64,000 nucleotides of DNA from Pseudomonadota bacterium (GCA_008501585.1 QQUN01000035.1:124001-188000), one strand, 5' to 3'; counted from the stretch's first letter, positions 36,795 through 45,889 are shown. Translations and numbers: made by a program. Notes: a model not told the origin generated them from the letters alone.

Positions 36795-36971
36795 CCGTGC
36801 CGTAGGATGCAATAGGTGCAGCCGTATTGCACCACTCAGTGGTTGAAATAGTGCATGCCCTTCGGATATCACGCCCTACGCGTGCGGCTACGGATTCCGC
36901 CTTGCGCGCGTTCATCTTTCATATGCGACGACCGGTGTAAATTGTGGTTTTACGCAAAGCAAGGTGAATAT

Positions 36972-37859
36972 GTGACTGATTTCTTTTCGCTTCCAACGGA
37001 AACGAGTGATCTTTTTCCTAGGCATGGCTGGGTCAGAAATAGCGCAGGTGTCGGCCAACTTCGGTTGCCGTTGTTGCGACTATATGAGGCTGAGGAGCCT
37101 TATTATGGGACTTATTGTCGGAAGCAAGTGATGGGCGTTTGGTTGCAGTCCCGTAACCCTAAAGCATCGATCCGAATGCTTGCAGTTTGCTTACGTGACT
37201 TAAACGTAGAGTTTCGAGCAATTCTTAAATACGTAGAGGCGGGCGGGCTTGGCTGTCCAGATAATTTCGAATCCAGGCAAATTGCTACTCGATATTACGA
37301 GGCACTGCATCGTTCCGAGCTTCTAATTTTTTCTGCGTTTGTGTTATTGCGTCGCTTGGCCGATCAAATAATGGATGCGACTCGCCCTCTATTGTTCGAG
37401 CATTGGAAGAGTTCGCCAAAGCAAATGAAGACTGCTATCAAAGCAGCGAAAGAGGGGACATTAAGTGCTCATGCACCATCATGCGATGTAGAACGACTTA
37501 CACGAGCGCTGATTGAGCGGACTCAGTGGTTTGAAGATCTGAGAAATGATGGCGGAGTTCGGGATATTCTTGTTCACAAAGAACACATCTTTTTGATCGG
37601 AGCGCATGGTGAAAAATCAGTCATTGATGGTGATTTTTCCTGGAGAGTTTATGCAGACCTGACGCAGGAGCGTAGTGGAGTGCTTGCGAGCGTAGATGTG
37701 GTAACTATACTTCGTCGCTGCTTGTTGGGCCTTTGTGATTTCATGGAGGAGATATGTCTATCGGTCGCTGTGGCTGGCGATTTTGGGCCTGGAGATTTTG
37801 TTTACATTACTGGTTCTGATTTAGATGTCACCGCCTTTTGGCCATCGGTGCACCGCTGA
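36972..37859 (+). CDS. AT-rich orphan protein with HEPN-like R-x4-H motif
   Basis: A 295-residue protein of unrecognised family. No signal peptide or TM segment is seen; the middle (about 60-200) is strongly helical in character. Near residue 200 it has VRDILVHKEH, an R-x4-H arrangement like the RNase motif of HEPN-domain toxins and defence proteins. GTG 36972 is chosen because AAGGTG (36961-36966) sits five bases upstream; an in-frame ATG at 36855 lies in repeat DNA. Base composition and codon use are plainly more AT-rich than all neighbours, and the gene stands alone between two inverted repeat copies, which points to horizontal acquisition. The HEPN assignment is tentative. Confidence 0.7.
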   Translation: MTDFFSLPTETSDLFPRHGWVRNSAGVGQLRLPLLRLYEAEEPYYGTYCRKQVMGVWLQSRNPKASIRMLAVCLRDLNVEFRAILKYVEAGGLGCPDNFESRQIATRYYEALHRSELLIFSAFVLLRRLADQIMDATRPLLFEHWKSSPKQMKTAIKAAKEGTLSAHAPSCDVERLTRALIERTQWFEDLRNDGGVRDILVHKEHIFLIGAHGEKSVIDGDFSWRVYADLTQERSGVLASVDVVTILRRCLLGLCDFMEEICLSVAVAGDFGPGDFVYITGSDLDVTAFWPSVHR

Positions 37860-38288
37860 GTGAAATTTTTTAGTTTGCAGCGAAAATCGGAAGAACAGGT
37901 TATTTGCTGCCATCATGGTTGGCCACGAAAACCACCGCGTGGTGTGCGGCGAGCCGTCACGCTACGAAGTGCGCCGCTGGTGAATTGGGCACGGCCGACC
38001 CGCCCTCTGCCGCGCCAACCGGAGGACGTGCCGGGCGGAAAAAGGGGCTTCGCTGTTTGAGCCCGCAGGGCGAGTTTGCGAAGCATCCCGCCCGGGGCGT
38101 CCGGAGGGCGGGGACCCCCGCAGGGGGCGCGAAAGCGGGCCGTGCTTCTTTGCCTATCTTTCTTGCACGAGCAAGAAAGTAGGTCGCCCGCCGGGGCGAG
38201 ACCCGGCCAACGAACCCGAATCGAAGCCGCCGAAGAATCAGACAGCCAACAAACAAACCGCAAGCCCCCAACGCGGGAAGCGCAAAAA
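37860..38288. other. Gene-free stretch with structured repeat, right side of the AT-rich island
   Basis: These 429 bases hold an AT-rich tail (to about 37920) and then copy B of the structured repeat (38050-38212). Nothing in the six frames looks like a gene: frames are short, overlap the repeat and have no recognisable similarity. The region ends at the stop of the phosphoesterase gene on the minus strand. Confidence 0.6.
38050..38212 (-). repeat. Structured dispersed repeat, copy B (inverted)
   Basis: This is the inverted partner of the copy at 36486-36646. Its 29-nt core (38184-38212) is a perfect inverted match. The adjoining hairpin (CTTTCTTGC 38158-38166, GCAAGAAAG 38171-38179, loop ACGA) differs in sequence from the one in copy A but keeps pairing. 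The second block is 38050-38080. The copies flank the AT-rich orphan gene. Confidence 0.8.
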
Positions 38289-39110
38289 TCAAACCACCGC
38301 CTGCCACCCCGCCGAGCCAAGCACAAACCGGTGATTCCCCACCGGATGAAACACGCTCTCGGCCATGTGCCGTCGCCAGACCACCAGATGCACATGCCCC
38401 GGTGTCACATCGAGCTGATGAAAAAACAGCCCCTCGGCCGAATGCCGCCCCGAGGTCGGCGACCCGACCCCGATGCCGATCGCGTTGCGGCCCGAGTCCG
38501 ACGACAAGAGCCGCACTTCGCTGCGATGCAGGTGCCCCCACAGCAGCAGGTCGGCACCGCCTTCGTCGATGAGCAGGTTGCGGGCGAGGTTGGCGCCGGC
38601 CATGCCGCCCTTGTTGCCACGTTCGCGGGTGGCGAAGGGGTGGTGGGCTGCGGCGATGCGTAGTTGGCCGTCGCTGCCGCCGGCCAGCCACTGCGCGGCA
38701 TCGCGGGCGGCGGCGCTGCGCACGCGACCGGAGCGCCAGGATAGCGGGTTGGTGCTGTCGATGAGGGCGAGGCGCAGTTGCTGCCAGTCGACATGGCTGG
38801 TGGTGGCGTCGCCGATGTGGCGGCGGTAGCGGCCGCGCGGGGTGAACAGCCGGTGCCAGGGGCGGAACAGCGGCATGTCGTGGTTGCCGGGGATGGCCAG
38901 CCAGTCGCCGGGGAGCTGGTCGAAGAACTGCCGCGCGGCGATGAACTGGCTGTTGCGGGCGCGCTGGGTGAGGTCGCCGGTGATGAGGGTGAGCTGCGGC
39001 GAGAGCGCGACGACGGCGTCGAGCAGCAGTTGCGCGGCGCCCGGCGCTTGGGCGCCGAAATGCAGGTCGGAGAGGTGGACCAGCCGCAGGGCCGGCGAGG
39101 CGGGGGTCAT
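38289..39110 (-). CDS. Calcineurin-like metallophosphoesterase
   Basis: A 273-residue cytoplasmic phosphoesterase. The complete metal-binding set is present: LSDLHFG, ITGDLTQRAR, IPGNHDMP, AAHHPF and WGHLHRSE. It belongs to the same superfamily as Icc-type cAMP phosphodiesterases and UDP-diacylglucosamine hydrolases, but the substrate is not clear. ATG 39110 starts MTPASPALRLVHLSDLHFG; it overlaps the lipid kinase stop (ATGA), so the two are translationally coupled. Pairing with a diacylglycerol-kinase-like gene suggests a lipid or nucleotide phosphate substrate, but this is only inference. Confidence 0.9.
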   Translation of the reverse strand: MTPASPALRLVHLSDLHFGAQAPGAAQLLLDAVVALSPQLTLITGDLTQRARNSQFIAARQFFDQLPGDWLAIPGNHDMPLFRPWHRLFTPRGRYRRHIGDATTSHVDWQQLRLALIDSTNPLSWRSGRVRSAAARDAAQWLAGGSDGQLRIAAAHHPFATRERGNKGGMAGANLARNLLIDEGGADLLLWGHLHRSEVRLLSSDSGRNAIGIGVGSPTSGRHSAEGLFFHQLDVTPGHVHLVVWRRHMAESVFHPVGNHRFVLGSAGWQAVV

Positions 39111-40024
39111 GCCTTGGATTCTAGCGGATCGGGGCGGACGATCTGCAAGGCGTCGGGCTGGTAGTGCAGTTGCAGCGGCAGGCGGCACTTGATCAGTTCG
39201 CCGTCGATCGACACACGCAGGCGGCGGCGCCGGCGGAGGATGTCGACGGTGATCTCCCGCCATGCGGTGAGTTCGAAGGTGGGGGCGTCGGAGAGCCGGC
39301 CGAACAGCGACTTGAGCGCGGCCATCAGCACATGGCGGCGGCCCTGGTGGCGCATCAGCACCAGGCCCAGCGCGCGCCCGTCGCATTGCGCGGCGAACTC
39401 GGCGTCGACGGCGGCCAGCGGCAGAGGGTTGGCGCCAAAGAACACGGCGTTGGCATGGCAGTGTTTGCTGTCGCCCTCGGCCGTCAGGCGCAGCTTGAGG
39501 ATGGGGTAGCGGTTGAACAGGGTGGCGATGCCCGAGAGCACGGCGGTGATCCGGCTGCGCCCGAGTACGGCGGTGTGGCGTTCGCGCGCGGCGATGATGC
39601 GGGTGTACAGGCCGAAGGCAGCGTGGTTGAAGAACAGCAGGCCGTTGATGTCGCCGCAGGCGGTGGGGTGGGCGTGGCCGGTGGCGGCCAGCCGGGCGGC
39701 CTCGGCGACGTCGAGCGGGATGCCGAGGTGGCGGGCGACGAGGTTGTAGGTGCCGGTGGGGATGATGGCCATCGGCTTGCCGCGGGCACGGGCGTGCTGG
39801 GCCACGGTGCGCACCGTGCCGTCACCACCGACGGCCACCACGAGGTCGGCGACGGTGGTGGCGCGCTGGCAGACGCGGTCGAGCCGGCTGGCCTTGCGGG
39901 GCTGGAACCACAGCAGGCGGCCGGCCTCGGGCGGCAGGGCCGCCTCGATGCGGGCGCGCAGGTCGTCGTCGCGGCCATTGGCCGAGCGGGCATTGACGAC
40001 GATGGCGATGGTGCGCTGGGTCAT
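39107..40024 (-). CDS. Diacylglycerol kinase family lipid kinase
   Basis: A 305-residue soluble DAGK/YegS-like lipid kinase. It starts MTQRTIAIVVNARSANGRDD, has the nucleotide-binding AVGGDGTVRTVAQHA motif, and PTGTYNLVARHLGIPLD, where the family usually has GT.NdfAr.lgip. The C-terminal beta-rich domain contains RRRLRVSIDGELIKC. It phosphorylates a lipid such as diacylglycerol or phosphatidylglycerol; which one is not known. It is the upstream gene of a two-gene operon and divergent from the membrane protein gene at 40107. Confidence 0.9.
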   Translation of the reverse strand: MTQRTIAIVVNARSANGRDDDLRARIEAALPPEAGRLLWFQPRKASRLDRVCQRATTVADLVVAVGGDGTVRTVAQHARARGKPMAIIPTGTYNLVARHLGIPLDVAEAARLAATGHAHPTACGDINGLLFFNHAAFGLYTRIIAARERHTAVLGRSRITAVLSGIATLFNRYPILKLRLTAEGDSKHCHANAVFFGANPLPLAAVDAEFAAQCDGRALGLVLMRHQGRRHVLMAALKSLFGRLSDAPTFELTAWREITVDILRRRRRLRVSIDGELIKCRLPLQLHYQPDALQIVRPDPLESKA

Positions 40025-40106
40025 GCGGTAGCCGAATCGGTGCGCTCAGGGGACAATACCGTGCTTTGCGGCCGCCCGGCCGCGTGATGGAAGCATCATA
40101 AACCGC

Positions 40107-41420
40107 ATGCCCCCGATTGTTTGCAAGCACGCCGACCGGTTTTCGGCCTGGCTGATCCTGTTGATGATGGTGTTCGCACTGTGCACGGGCGCGCGCCTGC
40201 CCGTGCCGGCCTGGCTGGCCGGGGTATGTGCGTGGGCGGCCTGTGCGCTGCTGTGGCCGAGCCTCGACAAACGCCAGCGCGCCACGGCGGCGGTGCTGAT
40301 CGGCATTGGCTTGCTCGCGCTGGGGTGGGCCGGCTGGCGTAGCGGCCACTGGCCGTGGCAGGGTGTGCTGACCCAGAACATGGCCTTGCTCGGCATGCTG
40401 GCGGCGGTGAGCTTTCTGCAGCTGATCGGCCTGGCGGGCGATGACCGGCCGCTGCCGCGCGGCCCCGGTGCGCTATGGCGCACGCTGGGTGGGGTGCATG
40501 TGTTCGGCGCGGTGATCAACCTGTCGGCGGTGTTCATCATGGCCGACCGCATGAGCGGCGGCAAGTCGCCCTCGGTGGTCCAGACCAATGCGCTGACCCG
40601 TGCCTTTCTGGCGGCGGCGCTGTGGTCGCCGTTCTTTGCCGCGACGGCGGTGGCAATCACCTATGCGCCCGGCGCCACGCTGGGCGAGATGGCGCTGGCC
40701 GGGGTGCCGCTGGCTTTGTTGATCAACTACCTGGCCGGGCGCGATCTGCTCAAGCATGCGCCCGAGGCGCAGGATTTTGTCGGCTACCCGATGCGCCCGT
40801 CGGCGCTGTGGGTGCCGGCCGGGTTGGCGGCGATGGTGGTGGTGGGGCACTACTTCTGGCCGCACTGGACGACGCTGGCCATCGTGTCGTTGTGCGCGCC
40901 GCTGATGGCGGTGGGGGTGGTGCTGACGCGCTCGGGCGTGACGGCCGGCGCTGCGGCGGTGGCGCGGCATGTGCATCTGCGCCTGCCGGCGATGCGTGGC
41001 GAGCTGGTGCTGTTTCTGGCGGCGGCGGTGTTCGCCACCGGGCTCGATGCGCTGATCGCCACCCAGGGCGGCGGCCTGACGCCGGCGCATTTCGGGCCGC
41101 TGCAGTCGGCGCTGGTGCTGGCGGGCATGATCGGGCTGTGCGTGATCGGGGTGCACGCGGTGATCTCGATCGCCATGGTGTCGGCCTGGCTGGCGCCGAT
41201 CTCGCCCGATCCGCTGTTGCTGGCGGCGGTGTTCACCCAGTGCTGGGCGATCGGCCTGGCGGTGAGCCCGATGTCCGGCATCCACCTGGCCTTGCAGGGG
41301 CGCTATGGCGTGTCGGCCGGCGCGCTGGCGCGGGGCAATGCGCGCTACTGCCTGCAGGCTTACCTGGCCGCGGTGGCGGTGCAGGTGGCCATTGCGGGGT
41401 GGCGCGGCCTGCCGTTCTGA
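40107..41420 (+). CDS. Hypothetical polytopic membrane protein
   Basis: A 437-residue protein with roughly eleven or twelve hydrophobic helices and little soluble sequence. Charged loops are short, and it has GGKSPSVVQTNALTRAF and VSPMSGIHLALQGRYG as the most distinctive segments, which may be substrate-site loops of an ion or organic acid transporter. I do not recognise the family with confidence. It is a single gene, divergent from the lipid kinase operon and convergent with the small secreted protein. No regulatory site is evident. Confidence 0.75.
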   Translation: MPPIVCKHADRFSAWLILLMMVFALCTGARLPVPAWLAGVCAWAACALLWPSLDKRQRATAAVLIGIGLLALGWAGWRSGHWPWQGVLTQNMALLGMLAAVSFLQLIGLAGDDRPLPRGPGALWRTLGGVHVFGAVINLSAVFIMADRMSGGKSPSVVQTNALTRAFLAAALWSPFFAATAVAITYAPGATLGEMALAGVPLALLINYLAGRDLLKHAPEAQDFVGYPMRPSALWVPAGLAAMVVVGHYFWPHWTTLAIVSLCAPLMAVGVVLTRSGVTAGAAAVARHVHLRLPAMRGELVLFLAAAVFATGLDALIATQGGGLTPAHFGPLQSALVLAGMIGLCVIGVHAVISIAMVSAWLAPISPDPLLLAAVFTQCWAIGLAVSPMSGIHLALQGRYGVSAGALARGNARYCLQAYLAAVAVQVAIAGWRGLPF

Positions 41421-41427
41421 ACGCCGT

Positions 41428-41805
41428 TTATTTGGCGGCGGTGTCGGACAACAGGGTTTGCGTGGAGCTGACGCAGTAGTGCTGGCTGGCGGCGCTGTTG
41501 GCGCTTGCCGGGGGGCAGTCCTTGAGCGTGGCGACCGGCTGGGCCGTCAGCACGCCGTCGTTCACCGTGAGTTCATAGGCATGGCGCGGGGCGGCCGAGG
41601 CGGTGGCATGCGAGAAGCGGGCGAACTGCTGGCTGCCGCGCAGGCACTGGATCTGCTGCACATTGGCGCCGCCAGACTTGAGGATGGCCTCGATGGCGGT
41701 GGCGCGCGCTTCGCACTCGGCCTGGTCGGCGGTGCTCACGAAGGCCGCCGAGAGCTGCCCGTCGGCCAGCAGGGTGAGGATGAGCATGATGTGTCCGAGT
41801 GCCAT
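41428..41805 (-). CDS. Small hypothetical secreted protein
   Basis: A 125-residue protein with a short hydrophobic N-terminus (HIMLILTLLADGQLSAAFV) that may be a signal peptide, and four Cys (at ECEAR, IQCLRG, KDCPP, YCVSS) suitable for two disulphides in the periplasm. No named domain was recognised. Met7 (MLILTLL) is an alternative start. It follows miaA on the same strand after about 70 bases upstream of its start; the 3' end almost touches the convergent membrane protein gene. Confidence 0.6.
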   Translation of the reverse strand: MALGHIMLILTLLADGQLSAAFVSTADQAECEARATAIEAILKSGGANVQQIQCLRGSQQFARFSHATASAAPRHAYELTVNDGVLTAQPVATLKDCPPASANSAASQHYCVSSTQTLLSDTAAK

Positions 41806-41875
41806 GGCGGGTGTCCTGTGAGGTGATTGGGCGGGATTGTCGCCGCTGGGCCGGCGGGGCGTCCAGCGGCCTGGA

Positions 41876-42829
41876 TCAAGTGCCGGCGAGCAGGCGGCGG
41901 GCGGTGTCGACGGTTTGGCTGACCACCGTGTCGTCGTCGCAGGGGACCACGGCCAGATCGCCCCAGTCGTCCACGAACTTGCGCTGCCAGGTCAGCTGCC
42001 GCTTGGCCAGCTGGCGGGTGGCGGCGATGCCCTTGTCGCGGAAGGTGGCGGCGTCGCAGAGGCCGTCGAGATGCTCCCAGGCCTGGCGGTAGCCGACGCA
42101 GCGCATGCTGGGCAGGTCGAGGCTGAGGGCGTACTTTGACCTCAGGGCGCGCACTTCGTCGAGAAAACCGGCAGCGAGCATGGCGTCGAAGCGCGCTTCA
42201 ATGCGCCGGTGCAGCACGCTGCGGTCGTCCGGCGCCAGGGCGATGCCGACGAAGCGGTAGGGCGGGGCGGCCGTGTCGCGGCGGGCGTAGCTCTCGGCCA
42301 GCGGCCGGCCGGTGAGGCGCACGATCTCCAGCGCGCGCTGGATGCGCTGGGCGTCGTTGGGCTTGAGGCTGGCGGCGGCGGCCGGGTCGAGCCGGGCCAG
42401 CGCGGCGTGCATGGCCGGCCAGCCGAACTGGCGGGCGTCGGCGTCGATATGGGCGCGCAGTTCGGCGTCGGCCTGCGGCAGGTCGGAGAGGCCTTCGCGC
42501 AGCGCCTTGAAGTACAGCATGGTGCCGCCGGCGAGCACCGGCAGGCGGCCGCGGGCGGTGATCTGGGCCATGAGGCGCAGCGCGTCGTCGCGGAACTTCG
42601 CCGCCGAGTAGGCCTCTTCCGGAGAGAGGATGTCGATCAGGTGGTGCGGGCACACGGCCTGCTCGGCGGCGCTGGGTTTGGCGCTGCCGATGTCCATGTC
42701 GCGGAACACCAGCGCGGAATCGACGCTGATGATCTCGATCGGCAGGTGCGCGGCCAGGGCCAGCGCGCTGGCGGTCTTGCCGCTGGCGGTGGGGCCGAGC
42801 AGGAGCAGGGCGGGGGGCAGGTGGGGCAT
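41876..42829 (-). CDS. miaA: tRNA dimethylallyltransferase MiaA
   Basis: A 317-residue enzyme that adds the isopentenyl group to A37 of tRNAs reading UNN codons. It has the P-loop [65 protein letters not shown] and the C-terminal [17 protein letters not shown] 42829 gives [22 protein letters not shown] 42838 (MAPMPH...) is an equally possible start. In many relatives miaA follows mutL directly; here the TraB-family gene on the other strand and a repeat lie between. Confidence 0.95.
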   Translation of the reverse strand: MPHLPPALLLLGPTASGKTASALALAAHLPIEIISVDSALVFRDMDIGSAKPSAAEQAVCPHHLIDILSPEEAYSAAKFRDDALRLMAQITARGRLPVLAGGTMLYFKALREGLSDLPQADAELRAHIDADARQFGWPAMHAALARLDPAAAASLKPNDAQRIQRALEIVRLTGRPLAESYARRDTAAPPYRFVGIALAPDDRSVLHRRIEARFDAMLAAGFLDEVRALRSKYALSLDLPSMRCVGYRQAWEHLDGLCDAATFRDKGIAATRQLAKRQLTWQRKFVDDWGDLAVVPCDDDTVVSQTVDTARRLLAGT

Positions 42830-42912
42830 GGGCGCCATTCTACCGGGGGCGCTGCGCGGCGGTGGTCGATTCGGGTAGGCTGGCAATCTTTGTGACAGTG
42901 CTTGGAGTGGCG

Positions 42913-43803
42913 ATGAGCGGTGGTGTGGGGGTGTTGCGGCGTGTGCTGGCGTGCGTGCTGTGCAGTGTCGGCCTGTCCGGCGCGGCGATGGCGGCGCCGA
43001 CGCTGTGGGAGGTGCGCGATGCGCAGGGCGGCGTGCGCGCCTACCTGTTCGGGGCCATCCATCTGTGCCATGCGGCCTGCTACCCCTTGCCGGCGACGGT
43101 GGAGGCCGCTTTTGCCGCATCCGAGCGCACGGCCTTCGAGCTGGATGTGAGCGATCCGTCGCTGGCGCGGACGCTGGTGAGCGCCGGCCGCCTGCCGGAC
43201 GGGCAGTCCCTCAAGTCGCTCATGCCGGCGGAGCTGTATGCGCAGGTGCACGATGCCTCCAAGGCCGTGGGCATGCCGGTGAGCCAGGTGCAGGGCATGC
43301 AGCCGTGGTTTGCCTCAACGCTGCTGATGGCCCTGGCGGCCAACCAGGCCGGTTTTTCGACCGAGGCCGGGGTGGACGGTGTGCTGCAGTCGCGCGCGCG
43401 GCAGGCCGGCAAGCCGGTGCTGGCGCTGGAGACGCCGGCGCGGCAGGTGGCGGCACTGTCGGCCGGCGGCGAGCAGGCGCAGCAGGCGGCCCTGCGCCAG
43501 ACGGTGGATATGGTGGTCAGCGGTCAGATTGGCGACTACCTCACGCGCATGGTGGGTGCCTGGCAAGCCGGGGATGACGCCGCGCTCCAGGCGCTGATGC
43601 TCGAAGGCGCCGACCGCGAGGCGGTGGCACCGCTGTTTGCCACGCTGATCGACGTGCGTAACCTTGAGATGGCGGATCGACTGGAAACGCTGATGGCCGG
43701 CCCGGGGGTGCTGTTCGTGTCGGTCGGCGGCGGGCATCTGGTTGGCGAGCGCGGGATTCCGGCCGAGCTGGCGGCGCGGGGGTGGCAGGTGGTTCGGCGC
43801 TGA
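42913..43803 (+). CDS. TraB/GumN family protein
   Basis: A 296-residue protein with a signal peptide ([28 protein letters not shown]) and the GumN/TraB pattern: [23 protein letters not shown] near the N-terminus, [39 protein letters not shown] in the middle, and [26 protein letters not shown] at the end. The two GxxH-type motifs (GAIH, GGGH) suggest a metalloprotease-like site; cellular role unknown. ATG 42913 is preceded by GGAG at 42904-42907. Divergent from miaA. Confidence 0.88.
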   Translation: MSGGVGVLRRVLACVLCSVGLSGAAMAAPTLWEVRDAQGGVRAYLFGAIHLCHAACYPLPATVEAAFAASERTAFELDVSDPSLARTLVSAGRLPDGQSLKSLMPAELYAQVHDASKAVGMPVSQVQGMQPWFASTLLMALAANQAGFSTEAGVDGVLQSRARQAGKPVLALETPARQVAALSAGGEQAQQAALRQTVDMVVSGQIGDYLTRMVGAWQAGDDAALQALMLEGADREAVAPLFATLIDVRNLEMADRLETLMAGPGVLFVSVGGGHLVGERGIPAELAARGWQVVRR

Positions 43804-43838
43804 TCCGCCCTACCGCCATCCGGGGCACAGGCACACAC

Positions 43839-43930
43839 CGTAGCCCGGCCGAGCGCAGCGACGCCGGGAGCAACAGTGCCTATCGGCACACGGCCCCGGC
43901 GTCGGGCCTGTGGCCCTCGGCCGGGCTACG
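43839..43930. repeat. Nested palindromic repeat element
   Basis: An outer 15-bp perfect inverted repeat (43839-43853 and 43916-43930, arm CGTAGCCCGGCCGAG) encloses a 9-bp pair (GACGCCGGG 43860-43868 and its complement 43895-43903), which encloses GTGCC-TATC-GGCAC (43876-43889). A further GGGCC/GGCCC pair lies at about 43904-43916. The whole 92-nt unit could fold as a multi-arm structure and resembles intergenic palindromic repeats of GC-rich proteobacteria. It lies in the 217-bp gap between the convergent TraB-family and mutL genes, which contains no gene. Confidence 0.7.
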
Positions 43931-44020
43931 CGTACACGGCATCGACGTGCCGGCAAAGCCGTAGGCGCATCCACCACCAGGGCAGCCATCGGCACGGCAG
44001 AGGCGCTGCGCTTGTCCGCC

Positions 44021-45811
44021 CTACTGTCCGCGCAAAAAGAAGCGATCCAGTTCGGCCATGGAGAACTGTGTCCAGGTCGGGCGGCCGTGGTTGCACTGGT
44101 CGGCGCGTTCGGTGGCTTCCATCTGGCGCAATAGCGCATTCATTTCGGGGATGGTCAGCGTGCGGTTGGCGCGCACCGCGCCGTGGCAGGCCATGGTGGC
44201 GAGCAGCTCGTTGCGCCGCGCGGTAATGACCTCGGTGGCGGGCATGTCGTCGAGTTCGGCGAGCACCGAGCGGGTCAGTTCGCCGACATCGGCACTGGCG
44301 AGCAGGGCCGGCACGGTGCGCACCGACAGGGCGGTCGGGCCGGCCGGGGAGATCTCGAAGCCCATGCCGGCGAGCGCCTCGGCGCAGGCTTCGGCAGTGG
44401 CCATCTCGCGCGCCGACACCGACAGCACGGCGGGGATGAGCAGGCGCTGGATGGAGGGCGTGCCGTCGAGCACGCTTTTCAGGCGCTCATACAGGATGCG
44501 CTCGTGGGCGGCGTGCATGTCCACCAGCACCAGGCCTTGCGCGTTCTGCGCGAGGATATACACCCCATGCAACTGGGCCAGCGCGAAGCCCAGCGGCGGG
44601 GCTTCGCCGGCGTTTTCGGGCGGCATGGCCGGCGCGGTGACGCTGCCCTGGGCGCGCGGCTCGGCGGGTCGGGCGCTGGCGGCGAAGTCGTAGTAACTGC
44701 GCGCGGCCGACTCCATGGCCAGCGGGCTTTGGGTTGGCGTGGGGGCGTAGTGGCCGAAGGCGGCGGCCGGCGGGGCGCCGGTGGGCGCAGCGGGCGCCGT
44801 CGGCACGAAGGCCTCGCGCCCGGCCTCGGCGGCGCCGGACTGGCCGAGGGCGCGCTCGATGGCGTGATAGACGAACTGATGCACCGCCCGCGATTCGCGG
44901 AAGCGCACTTCGATCTTGGCCGGGTGCACGTTCACATCGACGGTGCGCGGGTCGATCTGCAAGAACAGCACATAGGCCGGATGCCGGCTGCCGTGCAGGA
45001 TGTCGCGGTAGGCCTCGCGGATGGCGTGGGTGATGAGCTTGTCGCGTACGAAGCGGCCGTTGACGAAAAAGTACTGCGCGTCGCGGCTGGCGCGCGAGTA
45101 GGCGGGCAGGGAGGCGAAGCCGGTGAGCTGCAAGGGGCCGGCCTCGACGCTGACCGCGCGGGCGTGGTCGAGGAAGTCATCGCCCATCAGCAGGCCGACC
45201 CGGCGCGTCATGTCGCTGGCCGGCAGGCGGTGGGCGACGCGGCCGTTGTGCGACAGCTGCATGGCGATGTCCGGCCGCGCCAGCGCAACGCGGCGGAAGG
45301 CTTCGTCGCAATGGGCGAACTCGGTGCCCTCGGTCTTGAGGAATTTCCGCCGTGCCGGGGTGTTGTAGTAGAGCTCCTGCACATCCACCACGGTGCCGTG
45401 ATTGAGCGGCGCGGGCTCGGGGTTGCGGCCGGGGCCGTCGACCCGCCAGGCGTGGCCGGCGCCGCGGGCGCGGCTGGTGATGCTGGTGCGCGCCACCGAG
45501 GCGATGGCGGCCAGCGCCTCGCCGCGAAAGCCCATGGTGGCGACCGATTCGAGGTCTTCGAGCGAGGCGATCTTGCTGGTGGCATGGCGCTCCAGCGCGA
45601 GGGCGAGGTCGCCCTTGTCGATGCCGCAGCCGTCGTCGCTGATGCGGATGCGCCGCACGCCACCGGCTTCGAGCGCCACCTCGATGGCCTGCGAGTCGGC
45701 ATCGACGGCGTTTTCCAGTACTTCCTTGAGTACCGAGGCGGGGCGTTCGACGACTTCGCCGGCGGCGATCTGGTTGATGAGCGGGTCGGAGAGGCGGTGA
45801 ATCGCAGGCAT
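44021..45811 (-). CDS. mutL: DNA mismatch repair protein MutL
   Basis: A 596-residue mismatch repair ATPase that links MutS to strand removal. The N-terminal GHL ATPase has NQIAAGEVVERPASVLKELLEN-type sequence (LKEVLENAVDAD), DDGCGID and TMGFRGEALAAIASV. The C-terminal domain has VDMHAAHERILYE, matching the endonuclease motif D-x-H-A-x2-E-x4-E, so this MutL probably nicks DNA itself, unlike E. coli MutL. The variable linker (about 330-400) is Pro/Ala-rich. ATG 45811 gives MPAIHRLSDPLINQIAAGE. Divergent from the DedA gene. Confidence 0.96.
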   Translation of the reverse strand: MPAIHRLSDPLINQIAAGEVVERPASVLKEVLENAVDADSQAIEVALEAGGVRRIRISDDGCGIDKGDLALALERHATSKIASLEDLESVATMGFRGEALAAIASVARTSITSRARGAGHAWRVDGPGRNPEPAPLNHGTVVDVQELYYNTPARRKFLKTEGTEFAHCDEAFRRVALARPDIAMQLSHNGRVAHRLPASDMTRRVGLLMGDDFLDHARAVSVEAGPLQLTGFASLPAYSRASRDAQYFFVNGRFVRDKLITHAIREAYRDILHGSRHPAYVLFLQIDPRTVDVNVHPAKIEVRFRESRAVHQFVYHAIERALGQSGAAEAGREAFVPTAPAAPTGAPPAAAFGHYAPTPTQSPLAMESAARSYYDFAASARPAEPRAQGSVTAPAMPPENAGEAPPLGFALAQLHGVYILAQNAQGLVLVDMHAAHERILYERLKSVLDGTPSIQRLLIPAVLSVSAREMATAEACAEALAGMGFEISPAGPTALSVRTVPALLASADVGELTRSVLAELDDMPATEVITARRNELLATMACHGAVRANRTLTIPEMNALLRQMEATERADQCNHGRPTWTQFSMAELDRFFLRGQ

Positions 45812-45883
45812 GGGCAGGCAGTGAATCGTGTCAGAGGCAACGGAGCCGGTTGCAGGAGTCGAACCCGGAACCGGCGGCTTCGG

Positions 45884-45889
45884 TATGAT
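45884..45889 (+). promoter_or_regulatory. Candidate -10 element for the DedA gene
   Basis: TATGAT lies 30 bases before the DedA ATG in the mutL-dedA divergent gap. The same extended string TATGATACGCGC occurs before the first cphA-family gene (9995-10006). No good -35 is seen at 16-18 bp. Confidence 0.35.

Larger units (their letters stand above)
36432..36971. other. Gene-free stretch with structured repeats, left side of the AT-rich island
   Basis: These 540 bases contain no convincing gene. From 36486 to about 36720 lies one copy of a structured repeat (its 29-nt core at 36486-36514), then from 36752 to 36794 two overlapping hairpins. Smaller dyads follow, such as GGTGCA...TGCACC around 36815-36835. 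From about 36905 the base composition drops to clearly lower GC, leading into the orphan gene. The many short open frames here are not supported by codon pattern or similarity. Confidence 0.6.

Noticed and set aside
36432-38288. CRISPR array or integron attC site in the repeat-rich island
   Set aside because: Only two inverted copies exist, without regular spacing or spacers; no integrase, cas gene or attC-type R/L boxes were seen.
45850-45875. A tRNA-3'-end-like string GCAGGAGTCGAACCCGG
   Set aside because: It looks like the complement of a T-loop, but no acceptor stem, anticodon arm or D arm can be built around it.
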